Below are positions 43,363 to 51,984 of a DNA stretch of 64,000 bases, piece after piece (position 1 is the stretch's first letter; each line of letters opens with the position of its first letter). Under the pieces are notes generated by a model, which ran no database searches, was not told the origin of the DNA, and was given only the letters and a program-made list of their open reading frames with translations. The position numbers and the translations under genes were made by a program. Source of the stretch: Streptomyces scabiei 87.22 (GTDB lineage: Bacteria; Actinomycetota; Actinomycetes; Streptomycetales; Streptomycetaceae); the NCBI RefSeq assembly GCF_000091305.1, contig NC_013929.1:1612001-1676000 (forward strand), read 5' to 3'.

Positions 43363-44390
43363 ATGAAGAACGTCCACACGATCGACTCGGAGGCAGTACC
43401 CCGCTTCGTCGCCGACAGCGGGACCGAAGTGGCGTATGCGCGGACGCCGGGCCACGAGAGCGATGAAGCGCGGAGCTGGCTGAAGTCGCTCGCCGACCGA
43501 TACTTTGACGCCCTGCTCCGTCACTCGCCCGCAGAACTGGCCCTCGATCCGCAGGTGCGCATGACCGAGAACGCCATCGCCATTCCGATGGGTGAAGGGG
43601 TCTTGTGGCGGGCGCTGACCAAAGCGCCGGAAGGCTTCCGCGTCGACGTCGTTGACGCGGTCTCCGAGCAGATCGTCGTCGGCGGGTTGCTGGAGGTTCG
43701 CGGACGCCCGTATCTCGCCGGCATACGCCTCAGGGTGCTGAAGGGACGGATCATCGAAGGTGAGCATCTCCTCACTGACATGATCCAGCCGGCGGCGTGG
43801 GCGAATCTTGAGCGACCCCCTGATGCGCTCCTCCAGGATGTGCCGCTCGAGCAGCCCAATGATCGCGTCGAATTGCAATTGATCGCCGACTCCTATTTCG
43901 ACGCACTGACGAGCGAGGACAGCCGCCGCGCTCCGTTCGCGGCCGACTGTGTGCGACATGAGACGGGTCTGCGGACCACCGGCAACTCGACGCCGCCTCA
44001 ACTGCTGCTTCCGCAGAACACGCCCGCAGACGAGCGGGAGCGGATGCAGATCCTCATGAACGGCATGAGCGTGCGCAGTGCTGCCGAACAGATCGATTCG
44101 GGCCTCTTCGCCGATCTGTGGAAGGTGTGGCCGCGGCGGCCGATCGTGATCGACGAGGTCAAGGAACTCGTAGCGGCGTTTCCGCCGTTCATGCAGAACG
44201 GCGACGTCCGGTGCGCCCCGCTCACGGGTTATCCGGGCGTTGACCGGCTGACGACCCGTCGCCGTTCAGCACGCAGTGGCTGGAGATATTCAAGATCCAC
44301 TCGGGTCGGATTCACGAGATCGAAGCGCCGGTGTTCATCCCGCTCAACTTCGGCGCCGGTAAGGGCTGGGACTCAGCCTCCGGTCCGTGA
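43363..44390 (+). pseudogene. Tandem NTF2-like protein, frameshifted near the C-terminus
   Basis: ATG after GAGAGGACAAG. Two NTF2-like halves: LKSLADRYFDALLRHSPAEL, IPMGEGVLWRALTKAPEGFR, and LIADSYFDALTSEDSRRAPF, ADCVRHETGLRTTGNSTPPQ, IDSGLFADLWKVWPRRPIVI. Near 44245-44254 the open frame leaves the conserved path. The correct continuation DPSPFSTQWLEIFKIHSGRI, HEIEAPVFIPLNFGAGKGWD, SASGP and a stop at 44388 lie in another frame. The partial copy at 19.1-19.5 kb has the same C-terminal sequence, confirming the shift. It may be a recent mutation or a sequencing error. Confidence 0.82.
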
Positions 44391-44671
44391 ACCGTCGCCG
44401 ACAGCACGAGGTGGTGTGGATGTCCCACCACTTCTGACGGGCGCATCAGCTGGCCGGCGCCTTCGCGGGCGGCAGTGGCTGAATCGACCATGACGCGTCC
44501 GGGCATGCGTGGCCGAGCCAGGTGCGACAGCTACCGAGTGAGGGATGGGCGCGGCTGAAGCCGTCTATGCCGATCTCCTCGAAGCCCATGAGGAACGCGC
44601 CCCTTCATAGGAGTACCTGCGGGCGTGGCACCAGTTACGACCAACCGAACAAGGGAAGTGAGGAAGACATC

Positions 44672-46135
44672 ATGGCACTGCTCGACTCCATGGAATGGAC
44701 GGAGAGGATCTTCTCCGGAGGCTGGATCAAGGGTTCGGGTGATTCGTACGACTCCTGTGAGCCCGCCACGGGGGACACGTTGGGCCGGGTGGGCGCGGCG
44801 ACACCGGACGACCTCGCGCGAGCAGTGGAGCGGGCGACGCAGGCTCAGCGGAGTTGGGCGGCGCTGCCGTACGTCGAGAGGGCGCAGGTACTGCGGCGCG
44901 CGGCCCGAGCCTTCGAGGAGAACCAGGCGGAGATCGCGGACTGGATCGTGCGGGAGTCGGGAGCACTGCGGCCGTTCGCGGAGTTCCAGTCTTCGAACGG
45001 TGGAGCCGAGGAGTGCTACGAGGCAGCTGCCCTGGCTGCGGCGCCGTACGGCGAAGTCCTCCGTTCCATCGACGAGCGATTGTCCATCTCGCGCCGCTTC
45101 CCGGTCGGCGTTGTCGGCGTCATCGCCCCGTTCAACGCTCCCATGGTGCTCGCCATGCGTGCCGTGGCGCCGGCGTTGGCCCTGGGAAACGCAGTTGTGC
45201 TGAAGCCGGACCCGCGCACGGCGATCTGCGGTGGCGTGGCGATCGCTCGTGTCTTCGAGGAAGCGGGCCTGCCTGACGGACTCCTGCACGTGCTGCCCGG
45301 TGGCGCCGATGTGGGCGCAGCGCTGGTGGACCACCCGCAGGTGCCGGTCATCGCATTCACGGGGTCCACCCGCGCCGGCAAGGCCATCGCCGCTGCGGCG
45401 GCGAAGCGGCTCAAGCGGACGCACCTGGAGCTCGGAGGCAACTCCGCGTTGATCGTTCTCGACGACGTCGACCTGGAAAGGGCCGCGTCCGCCGGCGCGT
45501 TCGGCTCCTTCCACCACGCCGGCCAGATCTGTATGGCCTCCAGCCGACATCTGGTTCACGCCGGGGTCGCCGACGAGTACGTCGAGCTCCTTGCACAGCG
45601 TGCGCAGGCCGCGATGGTGGGCGACCCGGCCGGCGGCGACGTCGCTGTGGGACCGATGATCGACCAGCGACAGCTCGAGGCGGCACATGCCGTCGTCACG
45701 GACTCTGTCGCGGTGGGCGCGCGGCTCGTGACCGGAGGGACCTACGAGGGGCTGATGTACCGGCCCACCGTCCTGGCAGACGTGCCGCTCAACGCCCGCG
45801 CCTACGCGGAGGAGATATTCGGCCCGGTCGCTCCCGTGGTGCGGTTCCACGACCTGGACGAGGCGGCCAAGCTCGCCACCGATACGGAGTACGGGCTGTC
45901 CTTGGGCATCCTCACTCGGGACGTCGCCAAGGGCCTGGCGCTAGCGGAGCGCATCCCCACTGGGCTCGTGCATATCAACGACCAGACCGTCAACGACGAG
46001 GCGACGGTTCCATTCGGCGGCCGTGGCGACTCCGGCAACGGATCCCGGCACGGTGGCGCCACCGCGAACTTGGAGGCGTTCACGGAACAGCAGTGGGTCA
46101 CCGTCCGCGGTGACATCCCCAGCTATCCGTTCTGA
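44672..46135 (+). CDS. Aromatic aldehyde dehydrogenase (benzaldehyde/vanillin dehydrogenase type)
   Basis: 487 residues. NAD(P)-dependent ALDH with GVIAPFNAPM, the cofactor loop AFTGSTRAGKAIA, Glu in LELGGNSALIVLDD, nucleophile Cys in HHAGQICMASSRHLV, EIFGPVAPV and a C-terminus FTEQQWVTVRGDIPSYPF shared with vanillin and benzaldehyde dehydrogenases. It would oxidise aryl aldehydes, such as CCD products, to the acids. ATG follows GTGAGGAAGACATC. It is closely related to the enzyme at 56288-57757, where the partner CCD is the next gene. Upstream it is separated from the frameshifted NTF2 gene by 280 bp with no gene. Confidence 0.93.
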   Translation: MALLDSMEWTERIFSGGWIKGSGDSYDSCEPATGDTLGRVGAATPDDLARAVERATQAQRSWAALPYVERAQVLRRAARAFEENQAEIADWIVRESGALRPFAEFQSSNGGAEECYEAAALAAAPYGEVLRSIDERLSISRRFPVGVVGVIAPFNAPMVLAMRAVAPALALGNAVVLKPDPRTAICGGVAIARVFEEAGLPDGLLHVLPGGADVGAALVDHPQVPVIAFTGSTRAGKAIAAAAAKRLKRTHLELGGNSALIVLDDVDLERAASAGAFGSFHHAGQICMASSRHLVHAGVADEYVELLAQRAQAAMVGDPAGGDVAVGPMIDQRQLEAAHAVVTDSVAVGARLVTGGTYEGLMYRPTVLADVPLNARAYAEEIFGPVAPVVRFHDLDEAAKLATDTEYGLSLGILTRDVAKGLALAERIPTGLVHINDQTVNDEATVPFGGRGDSGNGSRHGGATANLEAFTEQQWVTVRGDIPSYPF

Positions 46136-46627
46136 CGCAGCCGCCACTGAGCCGGCGCGCCGGCTCGATGAGGTGCAAGGGACATCCTGCGCCCGCGGTG
46201 TCCGTCCAGGAGGGACTGCCGCGGGCTCGGCCGGAAGGCCGCTGCTTCCTGCTCATGCGGCCATGGTCTTGTGCCTTGACGGGCAGTGTGTGCCGCGTAG
46301 GGGCCCGATGCGTGATGTCCCGGGCAGTTGATGTCAACAGGTCGCTGACCTGCGAGATCCCGACGCGGTGGCTGACTGCGGCGGCTGATTTCGTGCGCGC
46401 AGAGGTACGTGTTCCGAAACCATGCCACCGTACGTCGGCCCATGAGCCCGACCCGCGGGCTGTGACACCCCGGCCGGTTGTGCGATCGCGTGCGGCTGGT
46501 CCGCTGGGTGCAGAGCACTGCGGTGGAGCCCGGCGGGGGCACGCCGAGCACCCCCGTCCCCCATCCGGCGTCAATCGAGATCAAGAGTTGGCGCTGCTTC
46601 CAACGCCATGGCGACAAGAAGGATGAC
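46136..46627. other. Gene-free stretch before SDR
   Basis: Open frames exist on both strands but none has a recognisable domain, ribosome site or codon pattern. The minus-strand frames here resemble decayed IS flanks, without a family match I can support. Confidence 0.4.
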
Positions 46628-47545
46628 ATGAGAGATCTGACGGACAAAGTGGCGTTTGTGACCGGTGGTGCGAGTGGGATTGGTTTGGGGATCGTTCAGG
46701 CCCTCCTCGCTCATGGCGTCCGCGTCGCCGTAGCGGATTTGCGCTCCGATCACCTCGATGAGGCTCGCTCTGTCCTCGGCGACGGGCCGTCCACCGAATT
46801 CTTGGAGGTTGACGTCATTGATCGCACGGCGATGGCCGACGCGGCGGATCGGGTCGTCCAGCGCTTCGGCGCCGTACACATCCTCGTCAACAATGCCGGC
46901 GTCGGCACCGCACCCACCGTCGAGGAGATGCGCTACGAGGACTGGGACTGGGTGCTCGGGGTGAACCTGGGCGGTGTGGTCAACGGCATCATGAGCTTTC
47001 TGCCGCACATGCTGCGCCAGAACGAGGGCGGGCATATCGTTTCGACATCCTCGATGGCAGGCCTGCTTCCCTCGGTGGACAATTTTATCTACGCCGCGTC
47101 CAAATACGCGGTCCGTGGGTTGGGGGACTCGTTGCGCCTCTCGCTCGCGCCCCACGGCATCGGGGTGTCGACGCTCTATCCGGGGCTCACCCGCTCCCGC
47201 ATGCTGCTGGCCGAGGAGAACCGCCAGGCGCGGTTCGGCACCGGACAGGCGGCATCCCCTGTCGGCGCCCACGGGCCGACAGGGGATGCCGGGATGGACC
47301 CACGGGAGGTGGGCGAGATGGTGGTGGACGCCATCCTCAGGAACAAGGGCCATATTCTGAGCCACAGCGAGTTTCGCGGAGAGGTGGCTGAAAATTGCGA
47401 AGAACTGCTGGCCGCCTTTCCTGTCAGGCAGGAGATCGGCGCCGATCGCTTCGAATTCCAGGCCATGATCCGCGAGCGCACGAATTCCGCCAGAGCCGCG
47501 ATCGACCGGATGAACGGCCCCGACAGCTCGGACATGGCGGAATGA
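46628..47545 (+). CDS. Short-chain dehydrogenase/reductase
   Basis: 305 residues. TGGASGIGLGIVQALLAHGV, VNNAGVGTAPTVEEM, Ser in IVSTSSMAGLLPSVDN and Tyr/Lys in YAASKYAVRGLGD give a complete classical SDR. It is similar in its first 250 residues to the active half of the double SDR at 37406 (shared GLGI, GVVNGIMSFLPHM-like and GIGVSTLYP patterns). It lacks that protein's second half but has a helical tail of about 50 residues. ATG follows GACAAGAAGGATG. Last intact gene of the second catabolic block; its substrate is probably a ketone or alcohol intermediate of it. Confidence 0.92.
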   Translation: MRDLTDKVAFVTGGASGIGLGIVQALLAHGVRVAVADLRSDHLDEARSVLGDGPSTEFLEVDVIDRTAMADAADRVVQRFGAVHILVNNAGVGTAPTVEEMRYEDWDWVLGVNLGGVVNGIMSFLPHMLRQNEGGHIVSTSSMAGLLPSVDNFIYAASKYAVRGLGDSLRLSLAPHGIGVSTLYPGLTRSRMLLAEENRQARFGTGQAASPVGAHGPTGDAGMDPREVGEMVVDAILRNKGHILSHSEFRGEVAENCEELLAAFPVRQEIGADRFEFQAMIRERTNSARAAIDRMNGPDSSDMAE

Positions 47546-47574
47546 GGCGCCTCCACTGACGCGGTCGACTGACC

Positions 47575-47757
47575 TCCCAGCCACGCGGCAACCGGTCCGG
47601 CCGGGTAGAGCAGCGCGTTGACGATCTCCCGCATCGCGTAACGGCCCTGACAGCCACTGACCGAGGGGTGCGCGGCCTTCCACGCGACGATCACAGGCTC
47701 CACCAGCGCCCACTGCTCGTCGCTCACGTCGGTCTTGTAGGGCTTGCGCTCGCTCAC
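47575..47757 (-). pseudogene. IS5-type transposase, N-terminal fragment
   Basis: GTG start, SERKPYKTDVSDEQWALVEP, VIVAWKAAHPSVSG and YAMREIVNALLYPAG match the DUF4096 head of an IS5 transposase different from that at 17161. It is truncated after about 60 codons. Confidence 0.82.
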
Positions 47758-47809
47758 AGGAACCAGCCCAACATGCCCATCGCCGCCGACCGGCCGGGAT
47801 GCCGCACCG

Positions 47810-47974
47810 CCCGCGGCGCACAGGAACCGGTGTCAGCACCGAACCGCTCCCGCCAGTCGTCGCCGGACGCTATCAGCGCCCGACGTCAGGGGAGGGCAGC
47901 AGCACGCAGTGCGTCTTCTGAAGACGCGCGGCGGCCGTGGCATTTCGTCCCAGTCGTACGGTGCTGAGCTTCAC
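47810..47974 (-). pseudogene. FAH-superfamily gene, 5' fragment
   Basis: GTG after GGAGTTCCACCG, then KLSTVRLGRNATAAARLQKT and HCVLLPSPDVG, a 1-base frameshift, and ALIASGDDWRERF. It matches the beginning of the degenerate FAH gene at 1382-2218 more closely than the intact one at 62440, including the ribosome site region. Confidence 0.88.
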
Positions 47975-48135
47975 CGGTGGAACTCCTTCGGTCTCGACAG
48001 GTGCTCGCCCTCCATGAGTACGGCAACGAACCCGTTCGGCAGCAGCAGACGAACGGTGCAGCCCCGGCTGGGTCGGGTGTCGTGCTCCAGCCGACCGCCG
48101 TTGGCCTCCGCGGCGCCGCCGCCCGGCACTTCGCC
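47971..48135 (-). pseudogene. Histidine kinase, 3' fragment
   Basis: GGGAAEANGGRLEHDTRPSR and GCTVRLLLP match the last G-box region of the kinase at 2249-3820 (AGAAEANGGRLELEARPGE, GCTFRLLLP), followed by a different tail. Its stop overlaps the FAH fragment start by four bases. The kinase-FAH gene order of the 2.2-kb region is therefore repeated here. Confidence 0.82.
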
Positions 48136-48139
48136 AAGG

Positions 48140-48580
48140 TGGGTCGTGCATCGACACCCTGCCATCCCACGCCGAGGTGCGGATGGGCGGAACCCAGGTC
48201 GGCACGCGGGGCTTCTTCTTCGCCCCGACCGTGATCACCGGTGCGCGACAGTCCGATCGCATCGTCCAGGAGGAGGTTTTCGGTCCCGTCCTGACCGTCC
48301 AGTCGTTCCAGCACGAGGCTGAGGCGGTCGCGATGGCGAACGGAGCGCCCTGCAGCCTCGCCGCCGGCGTTTGGATGAGGGACCACGGCACCGCCGACCG
48401 CCTCAGCCGCGACCTGGACTTCGGGTGCGTGTGGACCAACGCCCACCTTCCGTTCGTCTCCGAGATGCCGCACGGCGGGTTCGGAGCCTCCGGCTACGGC
48501 AAGGACCTGTCCGGCTACGGCTTCGACGACTACACCCGCATCAAGCACGTGATGATTCTTGTCGGTCATGACGCACTCCA
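48140..48580 (+). pseudogene. Aldehyde dehydrogenase, C-terminal fragment
   Basis: GTRGFFFAPTVITGARQSDR, IVQEEVFGPVLTVQSFQHEA, GCVWTNAHLPFVSEMPHGGF and GASGYGKDLSGYGFDDYTRI belong to an aminobutyraldehyde or betaine-aldehyde dehydrogenase type, different from the two aromatic ALDHs in this window. The N-terminal two thirds, with the catalytic Cys, are missing. It is preceded directly by the kinase fragment on the other strand. Confidence 0.88.
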
Positions 48581-48737
48581 GCGATGTCGCGGCCCTCGAG
48601 AGCCGCCTCCAGGCTCTGCAGGCGCCCCTTCCCCCACCTTTAGACCATGCAAAAGTGGCGTGCGCGAGGCGGTGCTCGCACCCGGTGTTGGACCCGATCG
48701 AGGCCGAGAACCGACATCCCCGACCCGCGGAAGCTCC

Positions 48738-49319
48738 ATGCCCCACAGAGACACCACAGCCCGCCGTCCCCCGCTTCCCACCGGCTGGCGGCGCCTAGCC
48801 GCACGGCTGCCGATCCTGCTCTTCCGCATCGGGCTCGGCTTCCTCTTCGGCAAACGACTGCTTCTGCTGCATCACGTAGGCCGGATCAGCGGCCTCGGCC
48901 GCATGGTGGTCCCGGAAGTGGTGTCCTACGATCCGGCGAACGCGAGCTGGATCATCGCCTCTGGATTCGGACCGAAGGCCGACTGGTACCAGAACCTGCT
49001 TGAACAACCAAAGACCCTCACCCAGTTCGGCAACCGGCCGCACGCCGTCACGGCCCATTTCCTCACGCCCGACGAGGGCGCCGACATCATGGCCGACTAT
49101 GCCCGTAGGCATCCCCGCACCGCCCACCGTCTGTGCGCGTACCTGGGGCTGCCCGTCGACGGCGGCGAGGCGGCGTACCGCGACGCCGGCCGAGCCATCC
49201 CCTTCGTGCGGCTCGACACCGCTGTCAGGCACCCCATCCCGTCTCTCGGTGAGGGAGCGCCCCGTGCTGCTCGCCATGGTGGAGGCGGTGTTCCAGCCAG
49301 CCTGGTTGTGTCCCCATGA
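48738..49319 (+). CDS. Deazaflavin (F420)-type nitroreductase-family protein
   Basis: 193 residues. LLFRIGLGFLFGKRLLLLHH, VGRISGLGRMVVPEVVSYDP, WIIASGFGPKADWYQNLLEQ and IPFVRLDTAV match the DUF385/Ddn-like split-barrel family that binds F420 or related cofactors in actinobacteria. The N-terminal helix is amphipathic and suits membrane association. ATG follows GCGGAAGC. It lies alone between the ALDH fragment and a convergent transporter gene with a shared terminator. Substrate unknown. Confidence 0.85.
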   Translation: MPHRDTTARRPPLPTGWRRLAARLPILLFRIGLGFLFGKRLLLLHHVGRISGLGRMVVPEVVSYDPANASWIIASGFGPKADWYQNLLEQPKTLTQFGNRPHAVTAHFLTPDEGADIMADYARRHPRTAHRLCAYLGLPVDGGEAAYRDAGRAIPFVRLDTAVRHPIPSLGEGAPRAARHGGGGVPASLVVSP

Positions 49320-49359
49320 TCGGGGCGCCTTGGGAGACGGCACCCCCAGCAAAGGCGAG

Positions 49360-49390
49360 GCCCTGCCCCGTGGTTCTTCCGGGGCAGGGC
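49360..49390. terminator. Bidirectional terminator hairpin
   Basis: Perfect 10-bp stem GCCCTGCCCC/GGGGCAGGGC with an 11-nt loop between two convergent genes, followed by TCCTTTC on the plus strand. Confidence 0.75.
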
Positions 49391-49427
49391 TCCTTTCGGC
49401 GGCGAGTCCGCTGGGGGCGCAGGCGGT

Positions 49428-51627
49428 TCAGCGGGCCGGCTCGGGCTCCATGTGCTGCGTCTGCGGGGTCGTCTGGAGGCGTGTGCCTTCTACGTCGAGG
49501 TCGGGCAGGGCGCGACCGAGCCAGGCGGGGAGCCACCAGGCGTGGCGTCCGGCGAGGGTGAGGACTGCCGGGACGAGGGTCAGGCGGACGGCGAAGGCGT
49601 CGATGGCGACGCCGACGGCGAGGGCGAAGGCGATGGGCTTGATCAGGGCGTCGTCGAGCGGGAAGAAGCCGGCGAACACGGTGAACATGATCAGGGCGGC
49701 CGCGGTGACAACTCGGACGCTGTGCCGCGCGCCGTCGGTCACCGACCTGCGGGCCATGCCGGTGTGGACCCATTCCTCGCGCATCCCGGAGACGAGGAAC
49801 ACCTCGTAGTCCATGGCGAGTCCGAAGAGTACGCCGGTCAGGATGATCGGCAGGAAGCTGACGACGGGACCGGTGTGGGCGAGGCCGAGGGTGTCTGCCA
49901 GCCAGCCCCACTGGAACAGGGCGCCGACCAGGCCGAGCGAGGCCGCCACCGACAGCAGGAATCCGACGGTGGCCTTGAGCGGGACGACCAGCGAGCGGAA
50001 CACCATGGTCAGCAGGATCAGGCTCAGGCCGACGACGATCGCGATGAACGGCAGCAGGGAGTCGCTGAGGCGGTTGGAGACGTCGATGTTGACGGCGGTG
50101 GTGCCAGTGACCGCGATCATCGCTCCGGTTGTCTCGCGGATGTCCAGGGCGGCGGCGCGGATGTCGCGGACGAGCTGGCCGGTGCGGGTGCTGTCGGGGC
50201 CGGTCTTCGGGATGACCTGGATGACGGTCTGCGCGGGGTCGTGTGTGGGCGTGGGGGACAGGACTGTCTTGACCCCCTTGAGGTTCCGGAGCTTCTGCGC
50301 GGCTTGAGCGCCCGCGTGCGCGCCCGCGCCCTTGTCGGTCTCGGTCAGCACCAGAAGTGGGCCGTTGAAGCCGGGGCCGAACTTGTCGTTGACCGTGTCG
50401 TACGCCTTGCGTTCGGTGGAAGTGACCGGGGCCGAGCCGTTGTCTGGGAGAGCGAGGCGCAGGTCCGTCGCGGGGAGCGCCAGTGCGACGAGGATGCCGG
50501 CGCCGGCGAGGACGGTGAGCAGGGGCTTGGCGACGACGGTCTTCACCCAGCGAGCGCCCAGGGTCGTCCGGCCGGCGGATCCGTCGGGGTCGGTGGCCCG
50601 CTGGGCCTCCTTGCTGCCGGGCTTCGGGGTCAGCCGCGTGCCGGCGAATCCGGCGAGGGCCGGGAGCAGGGTGATCGCGGCCAGGACCGCGACAAGGACG
50701 GCTCCGGCGGCACCGAGGCCCATCACGGTCAGGAACGGGATACCGATGACGCTGAGTGCGGCCAGAGCGATGATCACGGTGCTGCCGGCGAAGACGACCG
50801 CGCTGCCGGCGGTGCCGTTGGCCAGTGCGATGGACTCCTGCGGGTCGGTTCCGCGGGCAAGTTGCTGACGGTGGCGGGTCAGGATGAACAGGCTGTAGTC
50901 GATGCCCACGGCCAGCCCCAGCATCAGCGCGAGCGTGATGGCGGTGGAGGAGATACTGAACGCCGGGGTGAGGGCGAGCAGCCCGGCAAGTCCCACGGCC
51001 ACGCCGAGCAGGGCGGGCAGCAGTGACATGCCCGCGGCGAGCAGGGAGCCGACGGTGACGACGAGGACGAGCACAGCGACGGCGACGCCGATGATCTCGG
51101 ACGGGCCTATGTGCACGCCGTTGCTGCCGTAGGCGCTGCCGCCGACCGAGGTCTTGAGCCCGCTCTTCTCGGCCTTCTCAGCCGCCCGTTCGATCACGTC
51201 CAGGGACGAAGGGCACACCTCGGCCCGCTGTACGGAGTACTGCACCTGCACGATCGCTGTGCTCCGGTCGGCAGAGATGGCCCCGGACTGGCTCGGGGCC
51301 CATGACGGCTTTGACCTGAGGTGCCTTCGTGGCCGCCGCCTCGGTTGTGGCTATGGCCGCGGTGTAGCGGGCCTCGGTGATGTGGTGGCCCTCGGGTGCG
51401 GTGAAGACGATCTGGGCGCCCGCTCCGGAGGCTTCGGGCAGCGTCTTGCCGAGCGTGTCCAGCGCGCGCTGCGACTCGGTGCCCGGCACGGTGAAGCGGT
51501 CGTCGAGCTTGCCGCCGAAGACTCCGGCGCACGTGATGAGCGCGGCCAGGGCCACGAGCCAGATACCGAGCACCAGCTTGCGATGGCGGTAGACGCTGCG
51601 GCCCAGGCGATGGAGCAGGACTGCCAT
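49428..51627 (-). pseudogene. MMPL/RND-type transporter, frameshifted
   Basis: ATG after GGGAGTTCGCC begins AVLLHRLGRSVYRHRKLVLG, with a first membrane helix and the periplasmic TVPGTESQRALDTLGKTLPE. Around 51300 an extra C in a GGGCCCC run moves the open frame off the conserved path (PSQSGAISADRSTAIVQVQY in the other frame). The remaining 600 residues carry the two helix bundles of an MMPL protein: VGIDYSLFILTRHRQQ, GLAMDYEVFLVSGMREEWVH and GVAIDAFAVRLTLVPAVL. The family exports lipids or drugs. It is divergent from the amine oxidase gene. It may be a sequencing error, since everything else looks intact. Confidence 0.85.
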
Positions 51628-51784
51628 GGCGAACTCCCAAGGTCCGTAAGGAATTTCCCGGACGTCGCCTTGCGGCGCGGGACGAACGGTGGAGCGGGTG
51701 GGCCCGTGCCGTCGCGCGGTCACGGGCATGAGGCATGCCGGTGCCGTGGGTGGCATCTGGCACGCTTCGACGATCGACTTTATC

Positions 51785-51835
51785 ACTTGCTCAAGTCGTT
51801 CGATCAAATCATACGACCAAATCATTCAACTTGAA
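51785..51835. promoter_or_regulatory. Operator-like cluster in the MMPL/amine-oxidase divergent promoter
   Basis: Two small palindromes, ACTTG-CT-CAAGT and TTCAA-C-TTGAA, flank a 13-base direct repeat (GATCAAATCATAC then GACCAAATCATTC). This AT-rich patch is the only one in the 357-bp divergent region and probably contains both promoters and regulator sites. Confidence 0.5.
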
Positions 51836-51984
51836 CACACGACATTGTCAGCCGACCATGTCGTGTGTATGGTGATGGCCACCGGAGCACGCCGCCCCCG
51901 GGAAGAGCCAGGTCATGGGCCTGCACCGTTCTCCCCGCGGAGCACGTCCGCAGCGCCGGGACCACCCCAGGACAAGGAGTGATC

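Noticed and set aside
49452..51026. 524-codon plus-strand frame over the MMPL gene
   Set aside because: Antisense shadow with Gly/Asp/Glu-rich composition and no domain.
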